A stretch of DNA of 64,000 nucleotides from Lysobacteraceae bacterium NML91-0213 (GCA_002798175.1 NWQL01000001.1:707095-771094); one strand, 5' to 3'. Positions 8,707-19,454 are shown, counted from the first letter of the stretch. Numbers and translations: made by a program. The notes: generated by a model from the letters alone, not told the origin.

Positions 8707-8760
8707 GCCGGGAGCGCACGCCATGATCCTCCGCATGCCCGCGCGCCGGGAGCACGCCCC

Positions 8761-9888
8761 ATGCTGACCCTCGTCCTGATCGTGGTGCTGACCGCGCTGG
8801 TGTTCGAATACATCAACGGCTTCCACGACACCGCCAACTCGATCGCCACCGTGGTCGCCACCAAGGTGCTGACCCCGCTGCAGGCGGTGAGCATGGCGGC
8901 CTTCATGAACCTCATCGGCGCGCTGGCCGGCACCGCGGTCGCCAAGACCATCGCGTCGGGCCTGATCGATGCCGGGGTGATCGACGTCGGTTCGCAGCTG
9001 ATCCTGTGCGCGCTGCTGGGCGGCATCGTCTGGAACCTGATCACCTGGTGGTTCGGGCTGCCGTCGTCGTCGTCGCATGCGTTGATCGGTGGCCTCATCG
9101 GCGCCGCGCTCGCGGCTGCCTACGGCGATTTCGGCGTGGTCATCTGGTCCGAGCCGACCAGCCCGGTGTGGCGCAGCGAGGGCGTGCTGTGGAAGGTGAT
9201 CGTGCCGATGGTGAGCTCACCGGTGCTCGGGTTCACGGTCGGGTTCCTGATGATGGGCGTGCTGTTCGCGGTCATCGCGGCGATGGCGGGCGCCGGCGGC
9301 TGGCTGCGCCGGCTGGCGCGCCCGCGCTGGGTCAACGGCTTCTTCGGCAAGGCGCAGATCGTCAGCGCCGCCGGCATGGGCTTCGCCCATGGCATGAACG
9401 ATGCGCAGAAGACCATGGGCATCGTGTCGTTGACCCTGATCAGCGCGCAGGTGGCGGGCACGCTGGATGCGCTGCCGCCGTGGCTGGAGTTCCTGCATCC
9501 GTCGGATGCCGCGCTGGCCGAGGGCGACATCGATACCTGGATCAAGATCACCTGCGCACTGGTGATGGCCGCGGGCACCGCCGCCGGCGGCTGGCGCATC
9601 ATCAAGACGCTGGGCCACAAGCTGGTCAAGCTGCACCCGATCCACGGCTTTGCCGCGGAAACCAGCGCGGCGTCGGTGATCCTGGCCGCGTCCTCGCTGG
9701 GTATCCCGGTGTCGACCACCCACAACATCTCCTCGGCGATCATGGGCGTGGGCACGGCCAAGCGGCTGAACGCGATCAAGTGGGGCGTGGTCAACAAGAT
9801 GGTGTGGGCGTGGATCCTCACCATCCCGATGTCGGGCGGCATCGCCTATGGGCTGTTCCGCCTGCTGCAGAACTTCGGCTGGGCCTGA
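8761..9888 (+). CDS. pit: low-affinity inorganic phosphate transporter Pit
   Basis: A 375-residue multi-spanning inner-membrane transporter of the PiT family, which moves metal-phosphate complexes or phosphate with H+ or Na+. Both halves of the inverted-repeat signature are visible: GFHDTANSIAT at about residues 20-30 and GMNDAQKTMG at about 210-220. PSSSSHALIGG (101-111) and VSTTHNISSAIMG provide the paired P-loop-like segments. It is the second gene of an operon with DUF47. The length fits the short bacterial PiT type. Confidence 0.94.
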   Translation: MLTLVLIVVLTALVFEYINGFHDTANSIATVVATKVLTPLQAVSMAAFMNLIGALAGTAVAKTIASGLIDAGVIDVGSQLILCALLGGIVWNLITWWFGLPSSSSHALIGGLIGAALAAAYGDFGVVIWSEPTSPVWRSEGVLWKVIVPMVSSPVLGFTVGFLMMGVLFAVIAAMAGAGGWLRRLARPRWVNGFFGKAQIVSAAGMGFAHGMNDAQKTMGIVSLTLISAQVAGTLDALPPWLEFLHPSDAALAEGDIDTWIKITCALVMAAGTAAGGWRIIKTLGHKLVKLHPIHGFAAETSAASVILAASSLGIPVSTTHNISSAIMGVGTAKRLNAIKWGVVNKMVWAWILTIPMSGGIAYGLFRLLQNFGWA

Positions 9889-9911
9889 GCGCCCGCTGCG
9901 GCGGCGGCCTG

Positions 9912-10322
9912 CTAGAGCAGGTCGCCGTCGGCGGTCAGCATGCGTTCCAGGCGATCGCCCATACCGCCGATCTCCAGCACCAGCCGCGAGAGTTCGGCGG
10001 CGTCCAGGCCGCTGTAAGGGCGGTTCTCGCACAGCTGCAGGTAGGGCACGCCGTCGAGTTCGCCGATGGCGAGGTAGCCCACGCGGCTCTGCCAGTTGAA
10101 TGCCAGTGCGCGGTGCGCGTCGATGCCGGTGATCGGCGCGACCGCGGTGCTGACGCGCAGGTACTGGCGGCCATCGTCGTCGTGCAGCTCCGACAGGAAG
10201 ATCGCCTGGTGGCGGCGCCCCTGCTCGAGCGACAGCTCCACGCAGACCACGTAAGGCTCCTGCATGGTGATGTTGAAGTCCGCGTTGCGCAGCTGGCTGC
10301 GGATGCGTTCGAAGGTCTGCAT
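9912..10322 (-). CDS. small conserved-looking protein, function unknown
   Basis: A 136-residue soluble protein without a signal peptide or membrane segment. It starts MQTFERIRSQLRNADFNITM and ends in an acidic helix. The alternation of beta-strand-like segments (YVVCVELSL, YLRVSTAVAPI and VGYLAIGELDGVPYLQLCEN) followed by a C-terminal helix is reminiscent of the YbjN or type III chaperone-like fold. That is only a resemblance. It is convergent with pit (23 bases) and divergent from the ATL gene. I do not recognise a function. Confidence 0.72.
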   Translation of the reverse strand: MQTFERIRSQLRNADFNITMQEPYVVCVELSLEQGRRHQAIFLSELHDDDGRQYLRVSTAVAPITGIDAHRALAFNWQSRVGYLAIGELDGVPYLQLCENRPYSGLDAAELSRLVLEIGGMGDRLERMLTADGDLL

Positions 10323-10387
10323 GGCCGATCTCCCGGCCCGGCGCCCGGGCCCGCGCCTATCCTAGGCCCGGAAGCGTCCGCGCGACC

Positions 10388-10750
10388 ATGACGGAGAACA
10401 CGGGAGTGAGCGACGACACCGCGGCGGTCCGCGCACAGCGCATCCTGGCGCAGGTGCGGGCGATCGCCCCCGGTACGGTCGCCGGGTATGGCGAGGTGGC
10501 CCGTCGCGCCGGCCTGCCCGGGCGCGCGCGGCTGGTGGCCGCGGTCCTGTCGGCCAACGCCGATCCGTCGCTGCCCTGGCACCGCGTGCTGCGCAGCGAC
10601 GGCCGCATCGCATTCCCGCAAGGCAGCCCCGGCTGGCACGAACAGCTGCAGCGGCTGCGCGCCGAGGGCGTGCGTGTCGAAGCCGGGCGCGTGCGCGGGC
10701 AGGCCGCGAAAGCCGACCTGGACGACCATGTGTGGGGTCCGGGTGGATGA
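10388..10750 (+). CDS. alkyltransferase-like protein (ATL), MGMT family
   Basis: A 120-residue homologue of the DNA-binding domain of O6-methylguanine-DNA methyltransferase. The active-site PCHR motif reads PWHRV at residues 63-67, so the acceptor cysteine is a tryptophan (W64). This defines the ATL group, which binds O6-alkylguanine without removing the alkyl group and flags it for nucleotide excision repair. The helix-turn-helix region with the arginine finger is around residues 45-55 (GRARLVAAVL). A GTG at 10406 is an alternative start. It stands alone between an unknown gene and a rhomboid protease. Confidence 0.9.
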   Translation: MTENTGVSDDTAAVRAQRILAQVRAIAPGTVAGYGEVARRAGLPGRARLVAAVLSANADPSLPWHRVLRSDGRIAFPQGSPGWHEQLQRLRAEGVRVEAGRVRGQAAKADLDDHVWGPGG

Positions 10751-10817
10751 CCGGTGCGCGCGATGAGTTGGCGCTCACTGCCGCCGGGTATCATGGCGCG
10801 GTCCATCAGGAGCCCGG

Positions 10818-11471
10818 ATGTTGCCCAATCTCCCCCCCGCGACCAAGATCCTGCTGATCCTCAATGGCGCGGTGTTCGTGGCCCAGCTGCTGCTGGGCAG
10901 TGTGCTTTTCGCTCCGCTGATGCTGTGGCCCCTTGGCGGTGCCGACGCGGGCGGGCTGGGTTTCATGCCGTGGCAGCTGCTGACCTACGGTTTCCTGCAC
11001 GCCCATATGGCCCACCTCCTGGTGAACATGCTGGCGCTGCTGATGTTCGGCTCGCAGCTCGAGTACACCTGGGGCCAGAAGCGGTTCCTGACCTATTACC
11101 TGGTGTGCGTGGTCGGTGCGGGCCTGTGCCAGCTGGTGGTGGTGAGCTGGTCGCTGGCTTCCGGCGGCGGTGCCTATCCGACCGTGGGCGCGTCGGGCGG
11201 CATGTTCGGCCTGCTGCTGGCGTTCGGCATGCTGTTCCCGCACCGCCGGGTGATGCTGCTGATTCCGCCGATTCCGATGAAGGCACGCACGCTGGTGATC
11301 GTCTACGGCTCGATCGAGCTGCTGATGGGCATCACCGGGACCCGTTCGGGCGTGGCGCACTTCGCCCATCTCGGCGGCATGCTGTTCGGCTGGCTGCTGA
11401 TCCAGCAGTGGCGCGGGCGTCCGCCATTCGGCCCGCGCCTGCGGCAGCGAGGCAACGTGCGGCGGTTCTGA
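10818..11471 (+). CDS. rhomboid-family intramembrane serine protease
   Basis: A 217-residue protein with six hydrophobic segments. The catalytic dyad is recognisable as Ser126 in GASGG (124-128) and His184 in HFAHLGG (181-187). The conserved loop-one and helix-two pattern HAHMAHLLVNM (61-71) stabilises the active site. It should cleave transmembrane substrates within the membrane; the substrate is unknown. The C-terminal tail is basic. A terminator hairpin follows about 60 bases after the stop. Confidence 0.92.
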   Translation: MLPNLPPATKILLILNGAVFVAQLLLGSVLFAPLMLWPLGGADAGGLGFMPWQLLTYGFLHAHMAHLLVNMLALLMFGSQLEYTWGQKRFLTYYLVCVVGAGLCQLVVVSWSLASGGGAYPTVGASGGMFGLLLAFGMLFPHRRVMLLIPPIPMKARTLVIVYGSIELLMGITGTRSGVAHFAHLGGMLFGWLLIQQWRGRPPFGPRLRQRGNVRRF

Positions 11472-11533
11472 ACGCCGCACACGGCGGCCCGGGTGGCCGG
11501 TGCTTGCCGGCGATCTCCCGGTTGCAATGGAAC

Positions 11534-11559
11534 AAGGGCGCCCCGGAGGCGCCCTTTTT
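11534..11559 (+). terminator. Rho-independent terminator after the rhomboid gene
   Basis: A nine-pair stem (AAGGGCGCC with GGCGCCCTT) has a five-base loop and a run of five T on the plus strand. It lies between two convergent genes. The minus-strand reading has a poorer T tail. Confidence 0.85.
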
Positions 11560-11599
11560 CATTGCCGGCCGCCGCGGAGCGGCGGCATCCGAGTGATGG

Positions 11600-13627
11600 T
11601 CAGCGCCAGATGCGGATCTGCTCCGCCTCGGTCCGCTGCATCGGCGTACCCGCATCGCACGAGAACGCGGTGCCGAACGCGGGCAGGTTCGCCAGTGGCC
11701 CGTTGGTGCGCCACTGGCCCGGTGCGTGCGGGGAGGTGAGGGCCGCCTGCTGGGCCGCCGCCGGTGCCGCCTGCTGCCGCCACAGTTCCGCCCACGCTGC
11801 GAAGAACTGCTGCGAGGCCTCGGGCGTCGACCCGGGATGGGCCGTCGTGAACGCGTCCAGCGCCAGTTCCATGCCGGCGAGGTCGGCGGCGTTCTCGTCG
11901 CGGGTGCGGGTGCCGTCGACATTGACCGCGGTCAGCCCGGGGTACGGATAGGCGCTGTACTGCACCGCCAGCCGCGACGCGATGCCCTCCCAGGCCGACA
12001 GGTCCTCCGGGCTCCACCAGGTACGCACGTCCTGCCTGGCATCCACCACGCGGCCGCGGATGTCCACGCTGCGGCCGAGTTCATGGCCGACCAGCGCGCC
12101 GTAGCTGCCGTAGTGCGATTCCGGCGCGCGCGCGGGGTCGAACACCGGCGGCTGCAGCACCGCCGCGGACACGATCAACCGGTTCTGCGCGAGGTCATAG
12201 GCCAGCGCCGGCTGCTGTGGCAGCACGTCCCAGCGGCGGTCGGCGTTGGCCCGTCCGATGCGCTTCATCTCCTCGCGGCGCTGCCAGGTCGAGGCGATCA
12301 GCATGTTGCCGCCGAAACTGCCGCGGCCCATCGGCTGCACGGTGAAATCCAGGTCCTGCACCGGCGCACCGACCTCGATCCGGATGGTCGATGCCTTGGC
12401 CCTGGCCTCCGCGCGGGTCGCGGGGGTCATCCAGGTGCTGGCGTCGATGCGGCGCACCAGCGCATCGCGCACCTGGGTGGCGATGGTATCGGCGCGTTCG
12501 CGGGTGGTGGCGGGAAGATGGCGGGCGACGTACTCGCGCGCCAGCATCGGACCTGCGGCCTTGTTGATTGCGTCGAGCGTCAGCGCCTCGCGAGAGGCGG
12601 GTGCGGTCTCGCCACGCAGCAGTCGGCCGCGAAAGGCGAAGTCGGCATCGCGCCAGGGCTTCGACAGGTACGGCGCCATCGCGGTGCCGACGTGGAAGCG
12701 CAGGTAGTGCTTCCACTGCTCGACCGGCAGGCCGGCGACGAACGTGTTGAGATCGGCGAACAGTTCCGGCGGCGCCAGCGACACCACGTCATCCTCGACG
12801 CCCTGCGCGGTGAGGAATTCCGCCAGCTGCAGGTTGCGGTACTGGCGGCTGGCATCGCGCACCGCCACGCGGGCGTAGTTGGCACGCGGGTCGCGGCTTT
12901 CGACCAGCGACGGCGACTTCTGCGCGATGCGCGTTTCCAGTTCGATCACCTGGCCCGCCGCGGCGTCCGCCTGTGCTTCCGGCACGCCGGTCAGGATCAG
13001 GATGTTGCGTACGTACTCGCGGTAGCGGCCAAGCAGCGCCTGGCTGTTCGCATCGCCGCGGGTATAGAACGCCGGGTCCGGCAAGCCCAGGCCGCCGTGG
13101 GTGAAGTAGCCGATATGGCGGCCGAGGTCGGCCACGTCCACGTCGGCATTGAAGTTGAACGCGGCCGGGATGCCCACCTGGTGCAGGGCGGCGATGGCCG
13201 GCGGGATGTGGCGGGCACGGCGGATCGCGTCGATGCGCGCCAGCAGCGGCGCGATCGGCTGCGCGCCATCGGCCTCGACCGCGGCCTCGTCCAGGCCACT
13301 GGCCCAGAAATCGCCAAGCAGCTGCTGCACCGGGTTGGCGGGTTGCCGCATCGCCGCATCGAGCAGGTCGCGCTGCTGCTGCAGCGAACGCTGCTGCAGC
13401 TCGCCCAGCGCGGTCACCATGCCCTGGGCCGGCACCGGGGTGGCGGCCAGCCAGTCCTTGTTGTGGAAGCTGTAGAAGTCGGTGCACGCGGTCGGGCCAG
13501 GCGGCGGCTTGGGCGCGGCGGCGCGGCGGCGCTGGGCATCGGCGTCGGTGGCGGTGCCCAGCAGCATGACGAGGCTGGCGGTGAGCAGGGTGGGGCGGAC
13601 AAGGGCGGACAGGGGGGCGATCGGCAT
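11600..13627 (-). CDS. M13-family (neprilysin-like) peptidase homologue with broken zinc motif
   Basis: About 675 residues, similar along its length to M13 metallopeptidases and to the next gene. The N-terminus has a secretion signal ending near TDADA. The zinc-binding HExxH reads HELGR (codons at 12071-12085), so the second histidine is arginine. The substrate-binding NAYY of the paralogue reads LAYD. The downstream ENxxD segment keeps its Glu and Asp (ENAADLAG). The reading frame is intact, so I infer a secreted pseudopeptidase or a changed activity rather than a pseudogene. The start at 13627 has GGAA six bases upstream; an ATG at 13639 is possible. Confidence 0.88.
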   Translation of the reverse strand: MPIAPLSALVRPTLLTASLVMLLGTATDADAQRRRAAAPKPPPGPTACTDFYSFHNKDWLAATPVPAQGMVTALGELQQRSLQQQRDLLDAAMRQPANPVQQLLGDFWASGLDEAAVEADGAQPIAPLLARIDAIRRARHIPPAIAALHQVGIPAAFNFNADVDVADLGRHIGYFTHGGLGLPDPAFYTRGDANSQALLGRYREYVRNILILTGVPEAQADAAAGQVIELETRIAQKSPSLVESRDPRANYARVAVRDASRQYRNLQLAEFLTAQGVEDDVVSLAPPELFADLNTFVAGLPVEQWKHYLRFHVGTAMAPYLSKPWRDADFAFRGRLLRGETAPASREALTLDAINKAAGPMLAREYVARHLPATTRERADTIATQVRDALVRRIDASTWMTPATRAEARAKASTIRIEVGAPVQDLDFTVQPMGRGSFGGNMLIASTWQRREEMKRIGRANADRRWDVLPQQPALAYDLAQNRLIVSAAVLQPPVFDPARAPESHYGSYGALVGHELGRSVDIRGRVVDARQDVRTWWSPEDLSAWEGIASRLAVQYSAYPYPGLTAVNVDGTRTRDENAADLAGMELALDAFTTAHPGSTPEASQQFFAAWAELWRQQAAPAAAQQAALTSPHAPGQWRTNGPLANLPAFGTAFSCDAGTPMQRTEAEQIRIWR

Positions 13628-13721
13628 TGCAGATTCCATGGCTGCGGTCTGCGCGGAGTTTAGCCGCGCCCGCGTGAGGCATCGACGCAGGCCGCGCCCG
13701 AGTGCGGACGCCGGCAATGCG

Positions 13722-13746
13722 AAAGGCCGGGACGCGCCCGGCCTTT
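13722..13746 (-). terminator. terminator downstream of the intact M13 peptidase gene
   Basis: A perfect ten-pair stem (AAAGGCCGGG with CCCGGCCTTT) with a five-base loop lies 20 bases past the stop codon of the gene ending at 13767. The T run on the minus strand is only three long. It separates the two M13 genes into different transcripts. Confidence 0.78.
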
Positions 13747-13766
13747 CCCGTCGATCCTGCCGGGTG

Positions 13767-15878
13767 TCACCAGATGACGATGCGCTCCTCGCCGGCGCGG
13801 ACCATCGGCGACGAGGCCTCGCACGAGAACGCCGCCGCGAACGCCGGCAGGTTCGACGGCGCGCCGATCGCACGGAAGTTCGCCGGCGCGTGCGGATCGG
13901 TGGCGATGCGCACCTTCAGCTCCTCGTCGGTGAAGTTGCGGCGCCACACCGTGGCCCAGTTGGCGAAGAAGCGCTGGTCGCGCGACAGCCCCTCGATCAT
14001 CGGGTCCTCGCTGCCGGCGGTGGCCTGCTTCATCGCGTCGTAGGCCGTCGCCAGGCCGCCGAGGTCGGCGATGTTCTCGCCCAGCGTCAGCTTGCCGTTG
14101 ACGTGCAGGCCGGGCGCGGCCTCGTAGCCGTTGAACTGGCTGATCAGCTTGTCGGTGCGGCCGGCGAAGCCCTTGGCGTCGGCGTCGGACCACCAGTTCT
14201 GGAACTTGCCGGTGGCGTCGAAGCGGCTGCCCTGGTCGTCGTAGCCGTGGGTCATCTCGTGGCCGATCACCGCGCCGATGCCGCCGTAGTTGAGCGGGTC
14301 GTCGGCGTTGGCGTCGAAGAACGGCGGCTGCAGGATCGCGGCCGGGAACACGATCTCGTTCTGCAGCGGGTTGTAGTACGCGTTGACCATCTGCGGCGGC
14401 ATCGCCCACTCGGTCTTGTCCACCGGCTTGCCGATCTTGCCCAGCGACCACTTGTAGTTGAACTCGCTGGCGGCGAGCACGTTGCCGATGTAGCTGTCGC
14501 GCGAGGTGGCCAGGCCTGACCAGTCGCGCCACTTGTCCGGGTAGCCGATCTTGGGCGTGAAGCTCGCCCACTTCTCCAGCGCCTTGGCCTTGGTCTCGTC
14601 GGACATCCACTCCAGGTTCTCGATGCGCGCCTTGAGCGCCTGGCTCAGGTTCTCCACCAGGGTCTCCATGCGCTCCTTGGCCTCGGGCGAGAACGCCACG
14701 TCCACGTACATCTGGCCCAGCGCTTCGCCGGCCTGGCCGGTGATGGTGTCGAGCACGCGCTTGCCGCGCTCCTTCATCTCCTTCTGGCCGCGCAGCGTGC
14801 GCGAATAGAAGTTGAAGTGCTCTTCGGCGAAGGCATCGGCCAGGTAGGGCGAGGCGTTGTCGACCGTATGGAAGCGCAGGTAGGACTGCCAGGTGCCCGG
14901 CTCGACGTCGGCCAGCATCGCGCTGACCTCGGCGTGGAAGCCGGGGATCGCCAGGGAGAACTTCTCCGGCGCGGCCACGCCCTGCGACTCGAAGAAGCGG
15001 GTCCACGGGAAGTTCGGGGCCAGCGCATCGGCCTCGGCCAGCGTGACCGGGTTGTAGAACAGGCTGACGTCGCGCGACATCTCCTCGCTCGACTTCGACA
15101 CCGTTGCCAGCCGGGTCTCGAACGCGACCACATCCGCGGCCTGCTTCGCCGCGTCGGCGGCCGGTACGCCCGACAGCTCCAGCACCTTCGCCACGTGCGC
15201 CTGGTACGCCTCGAGCTTGTCCTTCTTGTCGGCGTCGAAGTAGTAGGTCTTGTCGGGCAGGCCCAGGCCGCCCGGGAATGCGTAGGCGATGTTCATGGAC
15301 GAATCCATGAAGTCGGCCTCCGGGCCGAAGCCGAACAGCGTGAACTGGCCCTTGGCGGCGCTGGCGCGCAGGTAGTCGGCGATCTTCTCCGGCGCGTCCA
15401 GGCCGGCGATGGTGGCCAGCTCGGGCTCGAGCGGCGCGATGCCCTGGGCGTTGATGGCCTCGGCGTCGGTGCCGGTGGCCCAGAGGTCGCCGACGATCTT
15501 CTCGACGCCGGAGGCGCCTTCGATCGCGGCGGCGTGCTCGGCCAGCTGGCGCTGGATCGCCTGCGAGCGCTCGTCGAGCATCTCGAACGCGCCCCAGGAG
15601 GTGCGGTCGCCCGGCACCGGGTTGGCGGCCAGCCAGGTGCCGTTGACGTAGGCGCCGAAGTCGGTGCAGGCGTTGCCGTTGGCGTCGAAGTCGGCGGCCT
15701 TGAAGCTGTTCACGCCCGGGAGCGTCGACTCGTCGAGGGTGAAGGCGGGGACCTCCGGCGCGGCGCCCTCGGCCACCGTGGTGGCGGGCGTGGCGTCGCG
15801 CTGGCAGCCGGCGACGACGCCGGCGATCGCCAGTGACAGCAGCAGGAACTTCGGTGCGGACTTGGAAGCGTGGCTCAT
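13767..15878 (-). CDS. M13-family metallopeptidase, lipoprotein
   Basis: A 703-residue zinc metallopeptidase of the M13 (PepO/neprilysin) family. A lipoprotein signal ends LAIAGVVAGC near residue 24, placing it in the envelope. All active-site parts are intact: VNAYYNP substrate binding, HEMTH zinc motif (codons 14247-14261) and ENIADLGG with the third ligand. The C-terminus ends in the family-style IVIW. GGCGGAG precedes the ATG. It is a diverged tandem paralogue of the neighbouring gene but has its own terminator. It probably degrades peptides in the periplasm or at the outer membrane. Confidence 0.94.
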   Translation of the reverse strand: MSHASKSAPKFLLLSLAIAGVVAGCQRDATPATTVAEGAAPEVPAFTLDESTLPGVNSFKAADFDANGNACTDFGAYVNGTWLAANPVPGDRTSWGAFEMLDERSQAIQRQLAEHAAAIEGASGVEKIVGDLWATGTDAEAINAQGIAPLEPELATIAGLDAPEKIADYLRASAAKGQFTLFGFGPEADFMDSSMNIAYAFPGGLGLPDKTYYFDADKKDKLEAYQAHVAKVLELSGVPAADAAKQAADVVAFETRLATVSKSSEEMSRDVSLFYNPVTLAEADALAPNFPWTRFFESQGVAAPEKFSLAIPGFHAEVSAMLADVEPGTWQSYLRFHTVDNASPYLADAFAEEHFNFYSRTLRGQKEMKERGKRVLDTITGQAGEALGQMYVDVAFSPEAKERMETLVENLSQALKARIENLEWMSDETKAKALEKWASFTPKIGYPDKWRDWSGLATSRDSYIGNVLAASEFNYKWSLGKIGKPVDKTEWAMPPQMVNAYYNPLQNEIVFPAAILQPPFFDANADDPLNYGGIGAVIGHEMTHGYDDQGSRFDATGKFQNWWSDADAKGFAGRTDKLISQFNGYEAAPGLHVNGKLTLGENIADLGGLATAYDAMKQATAGSEDPMIEGLSRDQRFFANWATVWRRNFTDEELKVRIATDPHAPANFRAIGAPSNLPAFAAAFSCEASSPMVRAGEERIVIW

Positions 15879-15913
15879 GCGGACTCCGCCCTTGCGGGCA
15901 TGGCAATAGGAAA

Positions 15914-15937
15914 CGGCCGTCCCCGAAGGGGCGGCCG
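15914..15937 (-). terminator. hairpin after the KefB-type gene, possible terminator
   Basis: CGGCCG plus CCCC pairs with GGGGCGGCCG around a GAA loop, with one bulged T. On the minus strand GTTTCC follows. It lies between the kefB-type stop (15985) and the start of the M13 gene (15878). It could end the first transcript or sit in the leader of the second. Confidence 0.5.
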
Positions 15938-15984
15938 GGGGGCGAATGTACGCCCGTGCCGCCGGGCGCGCAGGGTGCAGAAGG

Positions 15985-17826
15985 TCATGCGCCCGGCGCG
16001 GGCGGAGCGTCGGGGCCTTCGGCCGGCCCGGCATCGGGGCCGAGCACGCGCGCCTGGCGCCGGGGCGTGGTCAGCGGAGTGGGCCTGGGGCCGGTATTGG
16101 TGCGAATCATCCCGGCGCCGGCGTCGATCCCCGCCATGCGCTCGAGCTCGAAGCGCTCGACCTCGAGCTTGCGCACTTCGGCGGTGACGCGGGCGGCCTC
16201 CTCGGGATCGACGTCGAGTTCGCGCAGCGCCGCCTCGCCGAACTGCAGGGCGGCGGCGAAGGTCTCGCGGATGGCGACGTCGACGCCGGCCGCGACGAGC
16301 TTCAGCTTGTGCGGGCGATCGTAGGCGCGCACCAGCAGCCGGGCCTGCGGGAAGGCCGACTGCACCAGTTCCACGATGCGGTCGGCCGCTGCGCGGTCGT
16401 CGACGCAGACCGCGATCGCGCGCGCGCTGCCGGCGCCCGAGGCGTGCAGCACGTCGAGCCGGGTGCCGTCGCCGTAGTAGACCTTGAAGCCGAAGCGGGC
16501 CGCGCTGGCGATCATCTCGACATCGCTGTCGATGATGGTGACGTCGACGTCGCGCGCCAGCAGCGACTGGCTGACGACCTGGCCGAAGCGGCCGAATCCG
16601 ATCATCAGCACGCTGCCCGACTGCCCCGAGGCCGGCTCCACGCCGTCCGGCACCGATTCGCTGTCGCGGCGCCTGGCGCGCCGGGTCGCGATCGCGGCCA
16701 GGGGCGTGAGCGCCATGGACAGCACCACCACCGCGGTCATGGCGTTGTTGACCTCGCCCGGAAGCACGCCGGCGGCCTGCGCGGCGGAATACAGCACGAA
16801 GGCGAACTCGCCGCCCTGGGCCATCAGCACCGCGCGATCCACGGCATCGGCGTGGCCGGTGTGCAGCATGCGCGCCACGACATAGATGCACAGCGCCTTG
16901 GCGAACATCATCAGCGGCAGCGCCATCAGCACGAAGCGCCAGTCGGCGGCGACTACTGCCAGGTCCAGCGACATGCCCACGGCAAGGAAGAACAGGCCGA
17001 GGAGCAGGCCGCGGAAGGGCTCGATTTCGGCCTGGATCTGGTGTCGGAACGTGGATTCGGACAGCAGCACGCCGGCGACGAAGGCGCCCATCGCCATCGA
17101 CAGCCCGCCCATCTCCATCAGCAGCGCCGCGCCCAGCACGACCAGCAGGGCGGCGGCGGTCATCACCTCGCGCGCCCGCGCGGCGGCCAGCAGCCGGAAC
17201 AGGGGGTTGAGCAGAAACAGGCCCGCTGCCACCAGCGCCGCCAGCGAACCGGCGGCGATCGCGACAGACAGCAGCCGCGAGCCGCCGGCGTCTCCGGCCT
17301 GTGCCGGGGCCATGAACGCCACCAGCGCCAGCAGCGGCACGATCAGCAGGTCCTCGAACAGCAGGATCGAGACCATCTTCTGGCCGCGCGGCATGGCGAT
17401 GTCGCCGCGCTCGGCCAGCATCTGCATCACGGTCGCGGTGGAGGTGAGCACGAAGCCGAAGGCGGCGATGAAGGCCACCGGCGGCGTCAGCCCCAGCAGC
17501 AGCCCGCAGCCGGTCAGCACCAGGCCGCAGGCGCCGATCTGCAGCGGCCCCAGGCCGAAGATCTGCCGCCGCAGCGCCCACAGGTGCGAGGGCCGCATCT
17601 CCATGCCGACCACGAACAGGAACAGCACCACGCCCAGCTCGGCGACGTGGAGGATGGCCTCTGGACGCGCGAACAGGGCGAAGCCGAAGGGGCCGATGAC
17701 CACGCCCGCGGCCAGGTAGCCCAGCACCGAGCCCAGGCCCAGGCGCCGGAAGAGGGGAACTGCGACCACCGCCGCGGCCAGCAGTGCGACGACGTGGAAC
17801 AGCTGCGAGGTGTCGGGTTCAGCCAT
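15985..17826 (-). CDS. CPA2 monovalent cation:proton antiporter, KefB/KefC type
   Basis: A 613-residue inner-membrane antiporter. The N-terminal two-thirds form about twelve helices of the Na+/H+ exchanger fold, with AELGVVLFLFVVGMEM (about 63-78) and FVLTSTATVMQMLAERGD in the ion-path region. A cytoplasmic RCK N domain follows, with nucleotide-binding GFGRFGQ near residue 408. The C-terminal tail is proline-rich and probably disordered. Relatives extrude K+ during electrophile stress under glutathione control. No KefF or KefG partner gene is adjacent. The start is supported by the family N-terminus. Confidence 0.9.
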   Translation of the reverse strand: MAEPDTSQLFHVVALLAAAVVAVPLFRRLGLGSVLGYLAAGVVIGPFGFALFARPEAILHVAELGVVLFLFVVGMEMRPSHLWALRRQIFGLGPLQIGACGLVLTGCGLLLGLTPPVAFIAAFGFVLTSTATVMQMLAERGDIAMPRGQKMVSILLFEDLLIVPLLALVAFMAPAQAGDAGGSRLLSVAIAAGSLAALVAAGLFLLNPLFRLLAAARAREVMTAAALLVVLGAALLMEMGGLSMAMGAFVAGVLLSESTFRHQIQAEIEPFRGLLLGLFFLAVGMSLDLAVVAADWRFVLMALPLMMFAKALCIYVVARMLHTGHADAVDRAVLMAQGGEFAFVLYSAAQAAGVLPGEVNNAMTAVVVLSMALTPLAAIATRRARRRDSESVPDGVEPASGQSGSVLMIGFGRFGQVVSQSLLARDVDVTIIDSDVEMIASAARFGFKVYYGDGTRLDVLHASGAGSARAIAVCVDDRAAADRIVELVQSAFPQARLLVRAYDRPHKLKLVAAGVDVAIRETFAAALQFGEAALRELDVDPEEAARVTAEVRKLEVERFELERMAGIDAGAGMIRTNTGPRPTPLTTPRRQARVLGPDAGPAEGPDAPPAPGA

Positions 17827-18035
17827 GTTCCCGTAGTATGCATCGGTTCGCGCACGGCAGTCCGTTATCCGGTCATTGCCCAGCCGCGGCCCCGCAAGGC
17901 GCCCCGGCCCTTTAACTCCCGCACGTCTCTCGTCGCGCAGACACGGCCCGGACCTCTCCGGCAGCCGTCAAATCCATTGCCCGCCGCGCGGATCACGGAA
18001 AGCGCCGGGCAAGCCGCGAACCAGGAGTTGTATCC

Positions 18036-19385
<1,350 letters not shown>

Positions 19386-19454
19386 TGCGGCGCCCGCTTC
19401 CCGGGTGCGGCTGAGGTCGCGGCCGGGCAGCGGCATCGCACGTCCAGAACGAAA

